A stretch of 64,000 bases of DNA from Polynucleobacter sp. AP-Reno-20A-A9 (GCF_018882085.1 NZ_JACVPB010000003.1:228822-292821), one strand, 5' to 3'; positions 10,889-23,558 are shown, counted from the stretch's first letter. The notes: generated from the letters alone by a model not told the origin. A program made the numbers and translations.

Positions 10889-12109
10889 TTATTTAACCAA
10901 GGGATTAAAGCCAATAATTTGTGTGCGAATCTCATGCTGCTTATCGTAAATACAAAGCAGAACAATTCCAGTAGCTGCAGCCAGCATTATTAGTGACGTA
11001 GAAATCCAGGTCACATCGCCGATAGAAGAAAGGATATACCCGCAAACGGCGCCAAAGAACATCTCAATTGAGTAGAAAAGACCGGAAATGAGTCCAATAT
11101 TATTTTTAAAGGGTCTAGTAACACCGGCTTGAGCGGCGGGAAAAATAATACCAATACCGAATAATGCAAAAAAGACAAATATCAGCCGAACATGAAGAGA
11201 CTTAATCTCAAGCGCAGCTAATGTATACACAATTAAAGTAGCGATAAAAATAATTGCTCCAGCCAAAAAAACTAGGCGTCTTAAATTTAAGCTCGCCAAT
11301 TTCCAGCGAATAAAAATTGTCCCAAAAATGAAGCCACTAATTGTTACCGAAAAAATATAGCCGTATTCAATAGTGGTGGCTTGGTAAATACCTTGAATTA
11401 GCACTGGGGATGAAGAAAGAAACGCAAAATAAACCGTCCAGGCAAGGCTAATTGCGAGGGTATAAAACACAAATTCGCGATGCCCCAGCAGGCGATAGTA
11501 TTGGGAAACAACAGACCTGACCCAAAAAGATTCCCTATCCCCACGATTCACAAGACTCTCTCTCATAAAAGCATACAAAAAAATAAATACCAAGAAAGAT
11601 ATAGCTGACAATGCAAGAAATATTGATCGCCAGCCAAAGTAATTTGCGATGTAAGCCCCCAGGACTGGTCCAAAAATAGGAGAAATCACCATTCCCGCAG
11701 CCAAGTAACTTAATACCCCAACCTGGGATTGCTGGTCATATACATCCCTAACAATAACCCTTGCAATTAGCGTGCCACAACCCCCTCCGAGCGCCTGAAA
11801 AAAACGAAAAGCAGTTAATTGCTCAATCGTTGAAGCTAAATAACATCCAATACTTGAAACACAAAAAATCGATAAACCAGCGATACAAATAATTCGACGG
11901 CCATATAAATCGGCCAATATGCCCCCAAGCAGCAGACTTAAAGAATAGCCAAGCATGTATGAGGTTAATGTATTGGTGATATCCGAGCTCATTGCACCTA
12001 ATTGTAGGCCCATGGCAGGCATTACTGGAAGATAGATATCTGTAGCAATCATTGGCAAAATTACCAAGGCCATAAGAATTGGTATTAGAAATTTACTTTT
12101 ATGGGACAT
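10889..12109 (-). CDS. Bcr/CflA-type MFS multidrug efflux transporter
   Basis: The 406-residue hydrophobic protein has about 12 membrane segments and the MFS motif A in a form close to GGILADLYGRRI after the second segment, with the 'DIYLPVMP' N-terminal block typical of Bcr/CflA drug:proton antiporters. A longer reading to 12175 exists, but it would overlap the upstream gene by 77 bases and add a charged, non-homologous leader, so I prefer ATG at 12109, overlapping the upstream stop by 11 bases. No strong ribosome binding site precedes it, consistent with translational coupling. Base composition is AT-rich compared with glnD and ligA. The substrate is unknown; linkage to the FAD protein suggests that they act on the same compound. 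Confidence 0.85.
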   Translation of the reverse strand: MSHKSKFLIPILMALVILPMIATDIYLPVMPAMGLQLGAMSSDITNTLTSYMLGYSLSLLLGGILADLYGRRIICIAGLSIFCVSSIGCYLASTIEQLTAFRFFQALGGGCGTLIARVIVRDVYDQQSQVGVLSYLAAGMVISPIFGPVLGAYIANYFGWRSIFLALSAISFLVFIFLYAFMRESLVNRGDRESFWVRSVVSQYYRLLGHREFVFYTLAISLAWTVYFAFLSSSPVLIQGIYQATTIEYGYIFSVTISGFIFGTIFIRWKLASLNLRRLVFLAGAIIFIATLIVYTLAALEIKSLHVRLIFVFFALFGIGIIFPAAQAGVTRPFKNNIGLISGLFYSIEMFFGAVCGYILSSIGDVTWISTSLIMLAAATGIVLLCIYDKQHEIRTQIIGFNPLVK

Positions 12110-13757
12110 ATAAAGGCTCGTCTTGAGTTTTCTTATATATTTCTTTCTGGTCTTGTCGCAACCCAAGTGACTCAACTATGTGTCTAGCAACATTTTTTGC
12201 TCTCATGGAGACCATATCAAGCGAACTTACAAAATAGTACGTTCCTGAAGTAAGCTGTCCTATTGCATAAAAATAATTAAGACTCCGATGACTTACGCTT
12301 TTGACAGTTGAAGTCTCATAATCCAACATAATTCCACCATGTGGGTTTTTGACAATAACCCCTGATTTAAGCAAGTTTTTTATCAACAGCAACTCTGTGC
12401 TACCACCAACATCCTTAGCCGGACCCGTTGCATTAATTATCCAATCGCAATGAACTTCGATACTTGATTTAGATTCTCCAGATTCCCCAACAAGGGCCGT
12501 GAACCTATTTCTTCCGGAAACATTAATCATCCTTAAGCACGGGTAATGCGTAAGAATCCCCGCCTGAAATAAAGAATGTAGCTTGAGCGCAGTATGCATG
12601 GGCAGAGGGACTCTTTTAGCAGCCCATAATCGATGAAATTTACTCATAAATAGGTCTTTCTCTGAGCTGGAGAGCGCATTCCAAAAGTCACCGATAACGT
12701 CATCGGTTTTGATTGCTAAATTTTGCCAAGAAGAGAAATCCCTATCCCCGCCTAACAAGGACTTGATCCAACGGCTATATTCAATATTTGAGGGGCTAAA
12801 GAATTTATTCCAAGTAATTCCCGCCCATAAAAACTCCTTCCTTGCTAGCCTCAATAGCTGACGCACAGATATCCCTTTGTTATTTTTACTCTTTAAAATT
12901 TCAAGATTATCTAAAGTCAAATATTTCAACTCATATTTTTGCTGTTGATATCTTGCCAATGGAAAATTTGAGTCTCTTGTAAAGAAATTGATTGGCCCTT
13001 GATGATCTTGGTTGGCTAGTACAACTGCGATATCAGCTGCAGTAAGCTGGCCACCAATAATGCCAACGCTATCCGTCTTTGCAATAAGCCTCAAATAATT
13101 GTTTACTGGATAAGGGTTATTGATATATTGGCCCTTACCAACCAACTTAAAGATGTCCTGCGGGGAGTTATTGCCTATGCATAAAATTACACAATCAAAT
13201 TCTTTGGGCTGCCCTCCAGAGGCTATTACATTGAATTTAGTGCCACCTAACACCGTAATATCGACCACCTCTAGATTAACCAAGATAACCTCAACACCCA
13301 ACTCCTCAAGAGCAAGGATTGCGTCCTCTAAACGACTTTTTAGATACAAACCAAAGAATTGTCGAGAGATATAGCCGTATGGAGCCACCCCTGATCGAGA
13401 CATGACATGATCGCTACCGATCCCGCATCCACCCTTAAAGGTCCACTCCCAAAAATCTGCTGCATGATGAGCAAAAATTGATGTGGTTGAACTTGTCATA
13501 TTCATCAATAACTCATTGCTATCACACTGATATGCATAGCCCGGACCAAAACCAAAACTTTTCTCAAAAATAGTTATTTGTAATTTTTTATTGAAATTAG
13601 AAGGCAGATACTCCAGTAATCCAAATAGCGTCGCAACAGCTGCAGCACCAGAGCCGATAATTGCAATGCGAAAGATTGCCTGAGTCTCGGAAGAAACTGT
13701 GTCATCACTTGATCCAGTGTGATGATTTAGAGATTTTTCTGTTAACTTGCTACTCAT
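12099..13757 (-). CDS. FAD/NAD(P)-binding protein (YdhS-like, PF13454-type)
   Basis: The 552-residue protein begins, after a hydrophilic 30-residue lead, with a dinucleotide fold IAIIGSGAAAVA (glycines 35 and 37) ending in acidic Glu65, followed by the block FGFGPGYAY that is characteristic of the FAD-NAD(P)-binding family related to E. coli YdhS. A second dinucleotide fold, VGIIGGQLTAADIAVVLA, lies near residue 226, and the C-terminal CDWIINATGP block near residue 445 is typical of flavin oxidoreductases. There is no signal peptide. The reaction is unknown. It is the first gene of the AT-rich trio and overlaps the MFS gene. The family has some resemblance to N-hydroxylating monooxygenases, but no specific substrate motif is visible. 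Confidence 0.75.
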   Translation of the reverse strand: MSSKLTEKSLNHHTGSSDDTVSSETQAIFRIAIIGSGAAAVATLFGLLEYLPSNFNKKLQITIFEKSFGFGPGYAYQCDSNELLMNMTSSTTSIFAHHAADFWEWTFKGGCGIGSDHVMSRSGVAPYGYISRQFFGLYLKSRLEDAILALEELGVEVILVNLEVVDITVLGGTKFNVIASGGQPKEFDCVILCIGNNSPQDIFKLVGKGQYINNPYPVNNYLRLIAKTDSVGIIGGQLTAADIAVVLANQDHQGPINFFTRDSNFPLARYQQQKYELKYLTLDNLEILKSKNNKGISVRQLLRLARKEFLWAGITWNKFFSPSNIEYSRWIKSLLGGDRDFSSWQNLAIKTDDVIGDFWNALSSSEKDLFMSKFHRLWAAKRVPLPMHTALKLHSLFQAGILTHYPCLRMINVSGRNRFTALVGESGESKSSIEVHCDWIINATGPAKDVGGSTELLLIKNLLKSGVIVKNPHGGIMLDYETSTVKSVSHRSLNYFYAIGQLTSGTYYFVSSLDMVSMRAKNVARHIVESLGLRQDQKEIYKKTQDEPLYVP

Positions 13758-13830
13758 ATTCCCCTTTCAAAGCTTCGAGCTTATCTAGAGGATGGAAAAA
13801 TGACTACCTGATATTTTTGTAGGAAATTGA

Positions 13831-15855
<2,025 letters not shown>

Positions 15856-16926
15856 CTAGCTAAATAGTCTACTAGCTGTAGAAGACCCAGCAGGGATGCC
15901 GGATTTCTCAAGGTTCGAATAGAGAACATCGAGATGCTGACGAATGCTGATGACCGCAGCCTCGCTGAGGTTGATGCCATTGTCATCCACTAAACGTCCA
16001 TGAGCTGCTTGTGCAATCTCCACACCCTCAGCCAACATTCTTTCAAATGCACGCTCTTCTTGCGGGACCAGGGGAACTTCAAGCAATAAGGTCACTTGGG
16101 TTACGGACTTGTTTGGATCAAAATCAGTGCTACTAAAAAGCACTATGCCTTTGCTGAGATATTCATATTGACGGCCATTGCGAGATAACTTAAAGCCACG
16201 TTGACGCATAAGCGCATCAAAGTTACCCCATGGACATGGCTCATCAAAGAGCACATTGATACTCAATTGAATATCGCTTTCAGCAGCCATGACATCTAAT
16301 TCATTAGCACTTTCCAACATCGTGCTCACGCTCGGCATATCAATTTGTGAACCCAAAGTCTCAGCAAGCGCTTGAGCACGAGAGCAAAAATCAGATAGCT
16401 CTAGAACACCAATAGCGCCTTTGCGGCTTGCCAGCTGAATAGCAAGCTGTAAATCAGAATATCTCGAGTCGGGATGGAGTTCTTCCCAGTCTTCAGCAAC
16501 GTCTAGATTGGCATTTAAACCTTCGCACATCCAGCGTGCAGTCGACTGAGCCTCCAGATCCGCCCAAGCATTAATTTCTTCCAGAATTTCTGCGCCACTA
16601 ATGCTCTCGTCAAAACGAAGCGTGATCACACAGTCAATCCGAGGATCAATAGCGAACTTTTCTGGGGCTGAAATGGTTGTTATCACCTCACCGAAACTAG
16701 GTTCGGTACGTGCTGCATCGCCATCAGCAAAGCCCTGAGTAAAACTAGGCTCTTTACCAAAACGATCATCCAAAGAATATATGCTTTGCTCTTTTGCCTT
16801 ACGGCGTGCACGAGCATACTTAATATTCAGAATGGCTACAGCTATCAGGATTAATAGCCCAATAACTGCCAGCGCAAATTGCAAATCAGACAAACCCAAC
16901 ATCGTCATGATTTGTTCTATATACAC
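15856..16926 (-). CDS. zipA: ZipA-like FtsZ-binding cell division protein
   Basis: The protein (356 residues) has one N-terminal membrane segment at about residues 14-36 followed by a basic patch (KYARARRKAKEQ), a linker, and a C-terminal globular domain that resembles the ZipA C-terminal FtsZ-binding fold (block PCPWGNFDALMRQRGFKLSRNGRQYEY). ZipA tethers FtsZ to the inner membrane. The GTG start at 16926 directly abuts the smc stop and has GGAGG eight bases upstream; ATG at 16908 is possible but lacks a good site. The C-terminal domain is divergent, so the assignment rests largely on topology and the smc-ligA context. Confidence 0.75.
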   Translation of the reverse strand: MYIEQIMTMLGLSDLQFALAVIGLLILIAVAILNIKYARARRKAKEQSIYSLDDRFGKEPSFTQGFADGDAARTEPSFGEVITTISAPEKFAIDPRIDCVITLRFDESISGAEILEEINAWADLEAQSTARWMCEGLNANLDVAEDWEELHPDSRYSDLQLAIQLASRKGAIGVLELSDFCSRAQALAETLGSQIDMPSVSTMLESANELDVMAAESDIQLSINVLFDEPCPWGNFDALMRQRGFKLSRNGRQYEYLSKGIVLFSSTDFDPNKSVTQVTLLLEVPLVPQEERAFERMLAEGVEIAQAAHGRLVDDNGINLSEAAVISIRQHLDVLYSNLEKSGIPAGSSTASRLFS

Positions 16927-19900
16927 TTAGGCGGCCTCCACCATTGAAACAGCAGAAGAGATATCCACCGCAACAATGCGGGATACGCCCTGCTCTTGCA
17001 TCGTGACACCAATCAATTGATGCGCGATTTCCATAGTGATCTTGTTATGAGAGATAAACAAAAACTGTGTCTTATCTGACATTTTGGCAACTAGATTTGC
17101 ATAACGCAAGGTATTTGCATCGTCCAAAGGAGCGTCAACCTCATCAAGTAAGCAGAATGGGGCTGGGTTCAAGAGGAAGAGCGAGAACACCAAGGCAATT
17201 GCAGTCAGTGCCTTTTCACCACCGGAGAGGAGGTAAATAGAACTATTCTTCTTGCCAGGAGGCTGAGCCATTACCTGTACGCCAGAGTCTAGGATCTCTT
17301 CACCAGTCATTACCAATTCAGCATGACCACCACCGAACAACTCAGGGAATAGCTTGCCAAAGTGGGTATTGACCTGATCAAAAGTACCTTGCAATAGATC
17401 ACGTGTTTCAGCATCAATCTTGGCAATGGCATCTGTCAAAGTCTGCATTGCTTCATTCAAGTCAGCAGACTGAGCATCCAAGAACTGCTTACGCTCACGG
17501 GAGCTTGATAACTCATCCAAAGCAGCCATATTGACTGGACCCAAAGACTGAATCTCAGTATTTAAGCGATTTACTTCGCTCTGCAATGCGCCTACTTTTA
17601 AGTCAGCACTGAAATTTGCCTCAAGCGCAGTGAGGTCGGCTTCCGCATCCGATAACAATGTAGCAAATTGCTCAAAATTCAAACGAGCAGCCTGCTCACG
17701 CAATTGCAAATCAACTACTTTGTCACGCATTGGCTGTAAGCTGCGCTCTACCTGCATACGAGACTCATCGGCTTCACGCAATTGATGCAATAAAGCATCC
17801 TGCTCAGTGCGCGCATTAGCTAATGCAGCTTCACGTGCGCTGCGGGCTAGCAATAAGCCTTGTAATTTATCTTGCGCCTCTTCATCGCTCAAAGTTTCTA
17901 GTTCTTGAGCGGCAGCATCATGCTTATCTTGAATTTCCATGATCTGGGTACGGGCAGTACTTTGATCACGCTGCAAGTCAGCAATACGTTGTTGTAATGA
18001 ACGTGTTGCAAAGGCCGCTTCTTGAGCAGCCATTTCAGCGGAACGGAGTGACTCACGCAAACGATCACGCTCTTCTGTGGAACGCTCCAATTTTTCTTGC
18101 GCCACTTGCAAAGCCTCTTGCAAGCCTTCTTTAGATTCTTCGGATTCTAGCAACTCGGCAGCAGATTGCTCTTGAGTTTGACTTACCTGCTCCATCTGTT
18201 GGCGCAACTCGCTTAACTCACCCTGAATCTGTGCTGCACGTTGACTATATTGCTCTTCAGCTTGAGTCAACTGCATTCTTTCCACTTCAAAACCATGCGC
18301 CTCTTGAACAGCATGCTCAGCATTTTCACGAGCCTGCTCAGCCGCTTGATGCGCTGCCTGGTAGTTCGCTACACACTGATCCAACTCACCTTTGAGTTCG
18401 CTTTGCATAAGTTGTTGAGCGCGCAATTGCTTCTCGAGACTTTCCATCTCTTGAGCACGGGCCAACATACCAGCTTGCTCAGAGTCAGCAGCATAAAGCT
18501 GTACCCCAACACGACTTACTAAGTGGCCTTGTTGAGTAACAAATGCACCACCAGCTGGTAATTTTTCACGGCGATGCAAAGCATCTTCAAGGCTGCTAGC
18601 AATGTAAATATTGTCTAACCATTCTTGTAATACTGAAGTGAGTCTTGGCGCACCAGCACTTTGCACACGGCTCAACAATGCTGTGAAATCGGCTGGAGCA
18701 GAGGTATGCGCCGGCGTAATTTCTTCTGTGAGCAAAATTGCTAAACGGCTTGGAGGCGCATCGTTAGCCAAAGCCAATGTTTCTTGCACGCTCTTTGCAG
18801 TAACAGCAGCTAAACGCTCACGCAGCACGGATTCAAGCGCAGTCTCCCAGCCGCTCTCAACTTTGAGTTCTTGCCAGAGACGCTTGCTCTCCTTAAGGCC
18901 CTTACTTTCAAGCCAAGGTCCAATCTTGCCTTGGGCTTGAACACTTGCTTGCAAGGCGGTCAATGCCGTCAACTTGGCTTCAGTTTGAGCGAGGTCTTGA
19001 TTGGCAACTTGAATCTGTTGTTGGGCAGTATTACGGGCTTCATCAGCAGCTGGAACGCGTTGTTGCGTTTCAACAGCGCGCTGCTTCGCTTCTTCAACTT
19101 TACGGGCAGCCATTACTTGACGATCCATCGCTGTTTGCAAAGCTTCAGCATCTGGGCGACGTAAGCAGTCGAATTCACCAACTAGGCGAGTCTCGCGACC
19201 CTTTAATTCATCTGACTGAGCTGACATGGAACGAAGGCGCTCACCCAGACTTGCTAAGCGCTGCTCAATAGAGGCCAGTGAATCACGTGCACTATTGAGT
19301 TCACGTGAAGCGATTTGATACGCCTCTTCACGACTTGGCATTTGCTCTTGTAAACCATTTAAATCGGCTAATAAGGTTTGTTCTTTTTCAGCGGCTAATG
19401 AGAGTTCATGCTCAGTAGTTCGTTGGGCTTGCGCTGCATCAGTTTCTTGCACAGTCCAGCGCTGTAACTGCGCTTGTAAATCCTGAGTTTGCTGTTGTAA
19501 ACGTTGACGCGCTTCTTGCACATAAAGAATCTGTGACTCAACCTGACTAACGTCAGAGTTGGTTTGATACAAGTCGCCTTGCGCTTGAGAAACTTTATCT
19601 TGTAATGCGTACTGTTGCGTGCGCATTGTCTCAAGCTCGGCTTCGACGTGGCGTAGCTTAGCAGTCTGTTCTTCTAGACTAACTTGAGTGTCACGGATAC
19701 CATTGGCATGACGCTCTTGCTCTTTACCAGCCTCGGTCTGGCGCACAAACCAAAGTAGTTGTTGCTGAGACTTCATCTGTGTAGAAAGCTCGGCATGACG
19801 CTCTGCAACAGTTGCTTGTTTTTCTAAGCGAGTTAATTGTTGATCAAGTTCACGCAAGATATCTTCAACACGAGTTAAATTTTCTACCGTATCTTCTAAA

Positions 19901-20448
19901 CGTGAAGCAGTTTCTTTGCGACGCTCTTTGTATTTAGAAACACCAGCAGCTTCTTCCAAGAACACGCGCAACTCTTCTGGCTTTGCTTCCAAAATTCGAT
20001 TAATCGTACCTTGACCAATGATGGCGTAACCTCTTGGTCCCATACCGGTACCCAAGAAAATATCCTGAATATCTTTACGACGAACTACTTGGTTATTCAC
20101 GTAGTAGCTAGAATTTCCATCGCGAGTTAAAACGCGTTTGATACCCAATTCTGTAAAAGCGCTCCACTGCCCTTGAGCACGTCCTTCAGTGTTATCAAAA
20201 ATGAGTTCAACACTGGCGCGACCAGATGGTTTACGTAAACCTGAGCCATTAAAAATAACGTCCTGCATCGATTCACCACGCAATTCACTGGCGCGGGATT
20301 CACCCAAAACCCAGCGGACGGCATCGATAATGTTCGACTTTCCGCAGCCGTTAGGTCCCACAACGCCAATGAGTTGGCCAGGCATTTCAAAATGGGTTGG
20401 GTCTACGAAAGACTTAAAGCCGGAAAGTTTGATGGATTTCAGTTGCAC
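16927..20448 (-). CDS. smc: chromosome segregation protein SMC
   Basis: SMC forms a ring-shaped ATPase dimer that with ScpA and ScpB compacts and separates chromosomes. The 1,173-residue protein has Walker A GPNGCGKSN (31-39), a long coiled coil, a hinge around residues 500-650, a second coiled coil, the ABC signature LLSGGEKALTAIAL near residue 1085 and Walker B CLLDEVDAPLDDAN near residue 1110. The start is GTG at 20448, giving the conserved beginning MQLKSIKLSGFKSFVDPT. It leads the smc-zipA-ligA operon and is divergent from dapD. Confidence 0.97.
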   Translation of the reverse strand: MQLKSIKLSGFKSFVDPTHFEMPGQLIGVVGPNGCGKSNIIDAVRWVLGESRASELRGESMQDVIFNGSGLRKPSGRASVELIFDNTEGRAQGQWSAFTELGIKRVLTRDGNSSYYVNNQVVRRKDIQDIFLGTGMGPRGYAIIGQGTINRILEAKPEELRVFLEEAAGVSKYKERRKETASRLEDTVENLTRVEDILRELDQQLTRLEKQATVAERHAELSTQMKSQQQLLWFVRQTEAGKEQERHANGIRDTQVSLEEQTAKLRHVEAELETMRTQQYALQDKVSQAQGDLYQTNSDVSQVESQILYVQEARQRLQQQTQDLQAQLQRWTVQETDAAQAQRTTEHELSLAAEKEQTLLADLNGLQEQMPSREEAYQIASRELNSARDSLASIEQRLASLGERLRSMSAQSDELKGRETRLVGEFDCLRRPDAEALQTAMDRQVMAARKVEEAKQRAVETQQRVPAADEARNTAQQQIQVANQDLAQTEAKLTALTALQASVQAQGKIGPWLESKGLKESKRLWQELKVESGWETALESVLRERLAAVTAKSVQETLALANDAPPSRLAILLTEEITPAHTSAPADFTALLSRVQSAGAPRLTSVLQEWLDNIYIASSLEDALHRREKLPAGGAFVTQQGHLVSRVGVQLYAADSEQAGMLARAQEMESLEKQLRAQQLMQSELKGELDQCVANYQAAHQAAEQARENAEHAVQEAHGFEVERMQLTQAEEQYSQRAAQIQGELSELRQQMEQVSQTQEQSAAELLESEESKEGLQEALQVAQEKLERSTEERDRLRESLRSAEMAAQEAAFATRSLQQRIADLQRDQSTARTQIMEIQDKHDAAAQELETLSDEEAQDKLQGLLLARSAREAALANARTEQDALLHQLREADESRMQVERSLQPMRDKVVDLQLREQAARLNFEQFATLLSDAEADLTALEANFSADLKVGALQSEVNRLNTEIQSLGPVNMAALDELSSSRERKQFLDAQSADLNEAMQTLTDAIAKIDAETRDLLQGTFDQVNTHFGKLFPELFGGGHAELVMTGEEILDSGVQVMAQPPGKKNSSIYLLSGGEKALTAIALVFSLFLLNPAPFCLLDEVDAPLDDANTLRYANLVAKMSDKTQFLFISHNKITMEIAHQLIGVTMQEQGVSRIVAVDISSAVSMVEAA

Positions 20449-20535
20449 GGCGTACTTTGCAGGGAAAAAAGGGGTTCAAATAAAGGGGTAAAAATTAAAG
20501 CTAAAGTGGGAAGATGATAGCAAGCTCTAGCCTGC

Positions 20536-20565
20536 TTGGACCCGTTTTTGCCCCATCTATATAAT
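20536..20565 (+). promoter_or_regulatory. putative sigma-70 promoter of dapD
   Basis: TTGGAC (20536-20541) and a perfect TATAAT (20560-20565) are separated by 18 bases. The expected transcription start is near 20572, about 50 bases before the dapD ATG. Confidence 0.6.
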
Positions 20566-20622
20566 GATAAATCTACCTCCCGGGACAAAATCCCTTAACA
20601 ATCTGATAGTTAACTAAAAAGC

Positions 20623-21450
20623 ATGAGCCAATCACCACAAAACATCATTGAACAAGCCTGGGAAAACCGCGCAAACCTTTCTCCAGATAGCGCCCCTGGG
20701 GATGTCCGTAATGCCGTAAATGCCGTATTAGAAGGCCTCAATGCCGGCACTATTCGCGTGGCTGAGCGCCGCGATGTCGGTAAGTGGGAGGTAAATCAAT
20801 GGGTTAAGAAGGCAGTTTTGCTCTCTTTCCGCCTAGAAGACAATAAACCTATGGGTGCTGGGGGCTATACCCAGTTCTACGACAAGGTGCCTAGTAAGTT
20901 TGAAAACTACACAGCAGCCGACTTTGCTGCAGGTGGTTTCCGTGTAGTTCCCCCTGCCGTAGCCCGCCGCGGCTCATTTATCGGCAAAAACGCCGTTTTA
21001 ATGCCCTCCTACGTCAATATTGGCGCTTATGTAGGTGAAGGCACGATGGTGGATACCTGGGCAACAGTTGGTTCTTGCGCTCAAATTGGTAAAAACGTAC
21101 ACCTTTCTGGTGGCGTTGGTATTGGTGGTGTTTTGGAGCCAATCCAAGCTGGTCCAGTCATTATTGAAGATAACTGCTTCATCGGCGCCCGCTCTGAGGT
21201 GGTTGAAGGTGTTGTAATTGAAGAAAACGCCGTTTTATCGATGGGCGTCTACATTGGCCAAAGCACCAAGATCTATGACCGTGAAACTGGCGAAGTGCAT
21301 TACGGTCGCGTTCCAGCTGGCTCGGTAGTTGTTCCAGGCTCACTTCCTTCCGCCTGCGGTAAGTACAGTTTGTATGCCGCAATCATTGTTAAGAAGGTTG
21401 ATGCTCAAACCAGAGCAAAGACAGCTATTAACGAACTACTCCGCGACTAA
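20623..21450 (+). CDS. dapD: 2,3,4,5-tetrahydropyridine-2,6-dicarboxylate N-succinyltransferase
   Basis: DapD transfers succinyl from succinyl-CoA to tetrahydrodipicolinate in the lysine/meso-diaminopimelate pathway. The 275-residue length is exact for the family. The C-terminal half is a left-handed beta helix of hexapeptide repeats, seen in [20 protein letters not shown] and following turns, with [11 protein letters not shown] near residue 165. dapE follows nine bases after the stop, so the two enzymes that succinylate and desuccinylate the pathway intermediate are made together. Confidence 0.98.
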   Translation: MSQSPQNIIEQAWENRANLSPDSAPGDVRNAVNAVLEGLNAGTIRVAERRDVGKWEVNQWVKKAVLLSFRLEDNKPMGAGGYTQFYDKVPSKFENYTAADFAAGGFRVVPPAVARRGSFIGKNAVLMPSYVNIGAYVGEGTMVDTWATVGSCAQIGKNVHLSGGVGIGGVLEPIQAGPVIIEDNCFIGARSEVVEGVVIEENAVLSMGVYIGQSTKIYDRETGEVHYGRVPAGSVVVPGSLPSACGKYSLYAAIIVKKVDAQTRAKTAINELLRD

Positions 21451-21459
21451 GTTAAATCC

Positions 21460-22611
21460 ATGAGCGCCACACTTGAGCTCACTGAAGCTCTCATCGCCTG
21501 CCATTCCGTAACCCCAGCTGATGGTGGCTGCCAAGATTTAATTGCCAAACGCCTTCAAGCGATTGGTTTTCATACCGAGAGTGTGGTGAGTGGTCCTGAA
21601 AATTTCCAGGTCACCAACTTGTGGGCAATCAAAAAAGGCAAGGCCGGCGATCAAGGTAAAGTATTGGTGTTTGCAGGTCATACCGATGTGGTACCTACAG
21701 GCCCATTAGAGAAGTGGACCAATAACCCCTTTACCCCAACCATTCGTGACGGCATGCTCTATGGTCGTGGCGCAGCGGATATGAAGACATCCCTCGCGGG
21801 CTTTGTGGTTGCCACAGAAGAATTCGTCACTACGCACCCAGATCATGAGGGCTCTATTGCATTCTTGATCACCAGCGATGAAGAAGGTCCTGCTAACGAT
21901 GGCACAGTCATCATGTGCGAGCGCCTACAAAAACAAGGACAGCGTTTAGACTACTGCGTCATTGGCGAACCTACTTCTGTAGATAAGCTTGGCGACATGA
22001 TTAAGAATGGTCGTCGTGGATCCCTATCAGGTAAGCTCAAGGTGAAAGGTATACAGGCGCATATCGCCTACCCTCACCTTGGCAAGAATCCGATTCACCT
22101 GTCTGCACCAGCAATTTCTGCTCTAGTAGAAACCGAGTGGGACAAAGGTAATGAATATTTCCAACCTACTAGTTTTCAGATTTCCAATGTACATGCTGGC
22201 ACCGGTGCAAATAACGTTATTCCTGGCGAACTGGTGATCGACTTTAACTTCCGATTCTCCACCGAGAGTAAGCCAGAACAATTGCGTGAGCGTCTAGAAA
22301 AGATTCTGAAGGATGCCGGTTTAGAGTTTGAGATTGATTGGGTATTAGGCGGTAGCCCATTCATCACTGGTGACGGCGACCTGGCTGGAGCCCTACGAAA
22401 GGCCATCAAAGCAGAAGCCAATATTGATACAGAGCTCTCCACTACCGGTGGGACCAGTGATGGCCGCTTTATCGCCAAGATTTGCAAAGAAGTAGTGGAG
22501 TTTGGCCCTCTCAATGCGACTAGCCACAAAATCGACGAGTGCGTCATCGTCGATGATGTAGTGCCACTGAAAAATATCTATCGCAAGACTCTTGAACAAT
22601 TAATCGCTTGA
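21460..22611 (+). CDS. dapE: succinyl-diaminopimelate desuccinylase
   Basis: DapE hydrolyses N-succinyl-L,L-diaminopimelate to L,L-diaminopimelate, two-zinc M20 family. The 383-residue protein has the first metal ligands in [11 protein letters not shown] (His74, Asp76), the bridging Asp in GRGAADMK near residue 106, the catalytic and metal-binding glutamates in [12 protein letters not shown] near residue 141, and a C-terminal His in NATSHKIDE. It is co-transcribed with dapD. Confidence 0.97.
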   Translation: MSATLELTEALIACHSVTPADGGCQDLIAKRLQAIGFHTESVVSGPENFQVTNLWAIKKGKAGDQGKVLVFAGHTDVVPTGPLEKWTNNPFTPTIRDGMLYGRGAADMKTSLAGFVVATEEFVTTHPDHEGSIAFLITSDEEGPANDGTVIMCERLQKQGQRLDYCVIGEPTSVDKLGDMIKNGRRGSLSGKLKVKGIQAHIAYPHLGKNPIHLSAPAISALVETEWDKGNEYFQPTSFQISNVHAGTGANNVIPGELVIDFNFRFSTESKPEQLRERLEKILKDAGLEFEIDWVLGGSPFITGDGDLAGALRKAIKAEANIDTELSTTGGTSDGRFIAKICKEVVEFGPLNATSHKIDECVIVDDVVPLKNIYRKTLEQLIA

Positions 22612-22657
22612 TCGATCAATTGCACCCCTGCCTTTTCTCCTAAAGAACCTCTCCATC

Positions 22658-23554
22658 ATGGACCCTGAGCCTCAGCAACACCTTACCGTAAACCAGTGCA
22701 TCAATCAGGTTGCACAAAAACTTGAGGCAGCAAACTTGCATTACGGTCACGGGGCAATTGATGCCCATAGTGAAGCTCTGTGGATTGTGAGCAAGCAGCT
22801 CAATCTCAGCCCAGCAGAGGCGTTGGATCACCTAGATGATGCAATCCCTGATAATCAACAGCAAAAAGCATCCGCTATTGCCGACACCAGAATCCTTACA
22901 CGTAAACCACTTGCCTATATTTTGGGTGAAGCGTGGCTGATGGGAGTCCCTTTTTTCTGCAGCGAGCAAAGCATTGTTCCCCGCTCTTGGATTGCAGAGC
23001 TCATCGTAGATGGCTCACTAGAGACCTGGTTGCCAGCCGATGGTAAAGCGCTTGATCTTTGCACTGGTAATGGCTCGCTGGCAATTCTCTTGGCTCTGTC
23101 ATGCCCAGATATTCATGTGAGCGCCTGCGATATCAGCATGCCAGCCCTCTCTGTAGCAGCCCGTAACGTCGATCGTCATGGCCTAGGCTCTCAAGTAGAG
23201 CTATTGAATGGCGATCTTTGGGATGCCTTGCCAGAACCCAATGAAGACAACCTCTTTGATCTCATCATCTGTAATCCACCATACGTGAATGCGGCTTCAA
23301 TGAATGCGCTTCCTGCTGAATATCACGCTGAGCCAGAATTAGCTTTAGCCGGCGGAGAGGATGGCATGGATATCATCAGACGCATCATTGCGTCAGCGCC
23401 TGATTACCTATCTGAGCGTGGCGCTATCTTGCTCGAGATTGGTAATGAGTATGAGCACTTCAAAAAGGCTTTCCCACAAATTCCGGCAATCTGGATGGAA
23501 GTATCCGCAGGAGAAGAGCAAGTCTTATTAATACAAGCAGAAGACTTGCGCTAA
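22658..23554 (+). CDS. prmB: 50S ribosomal protein L3 glutamine N5-methyltransferase
   Basis: PrmB methylates a glutamine in ribosomal protein L3 using SAM. The 298-residue protein has the N-terminal helical domain of the HemK/PrmB family, the SAM-binding stretch ALDLCTGNGSLAILLAL near residue 130, and the catalytic NPPY motif near residue 205. The choice of PrmB over PrmC rests on length and on the N-terminal block FCSEQSIVPRSWIAELI. It follows dapE by 46 bases and ends four bases before the convergent radA stop. Confidence 0.92.
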   Translation: MDPEPQQHLTVNQCINQVAQKLEAANLHYGHGAIDAHSEALWIVSKQLNLSPAEALDHLDDAIPDNQQQKASAIADTRILTRKPLAYILGEAWLMGVPFFCSEQSIVPRSWIAELIVDGSLETWLPADGKALDLCTGNGSLAILLALSCPDIHVSACDISMPALSVAARNVDRHGLGSQVELLNGDLWDALPEPNEDNLFDLIICNPPYVNAASMNALPAEYHAEPELALAGGEDGMDIIRRIIASAPDYLSERGAILLEIGNEYEHFKKAFPQIPAIWMEVSAGEEQVLLIQAEDLR

Positions 23555-23558
23555 GGAG

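Noticed and set aside
12110..12175. 22-residue N-terminal extension of the MFS transporter
   Set aside because: It is read inside the FAD gene, is charged and unlike the family; ATG at 12109 gives the normal start.
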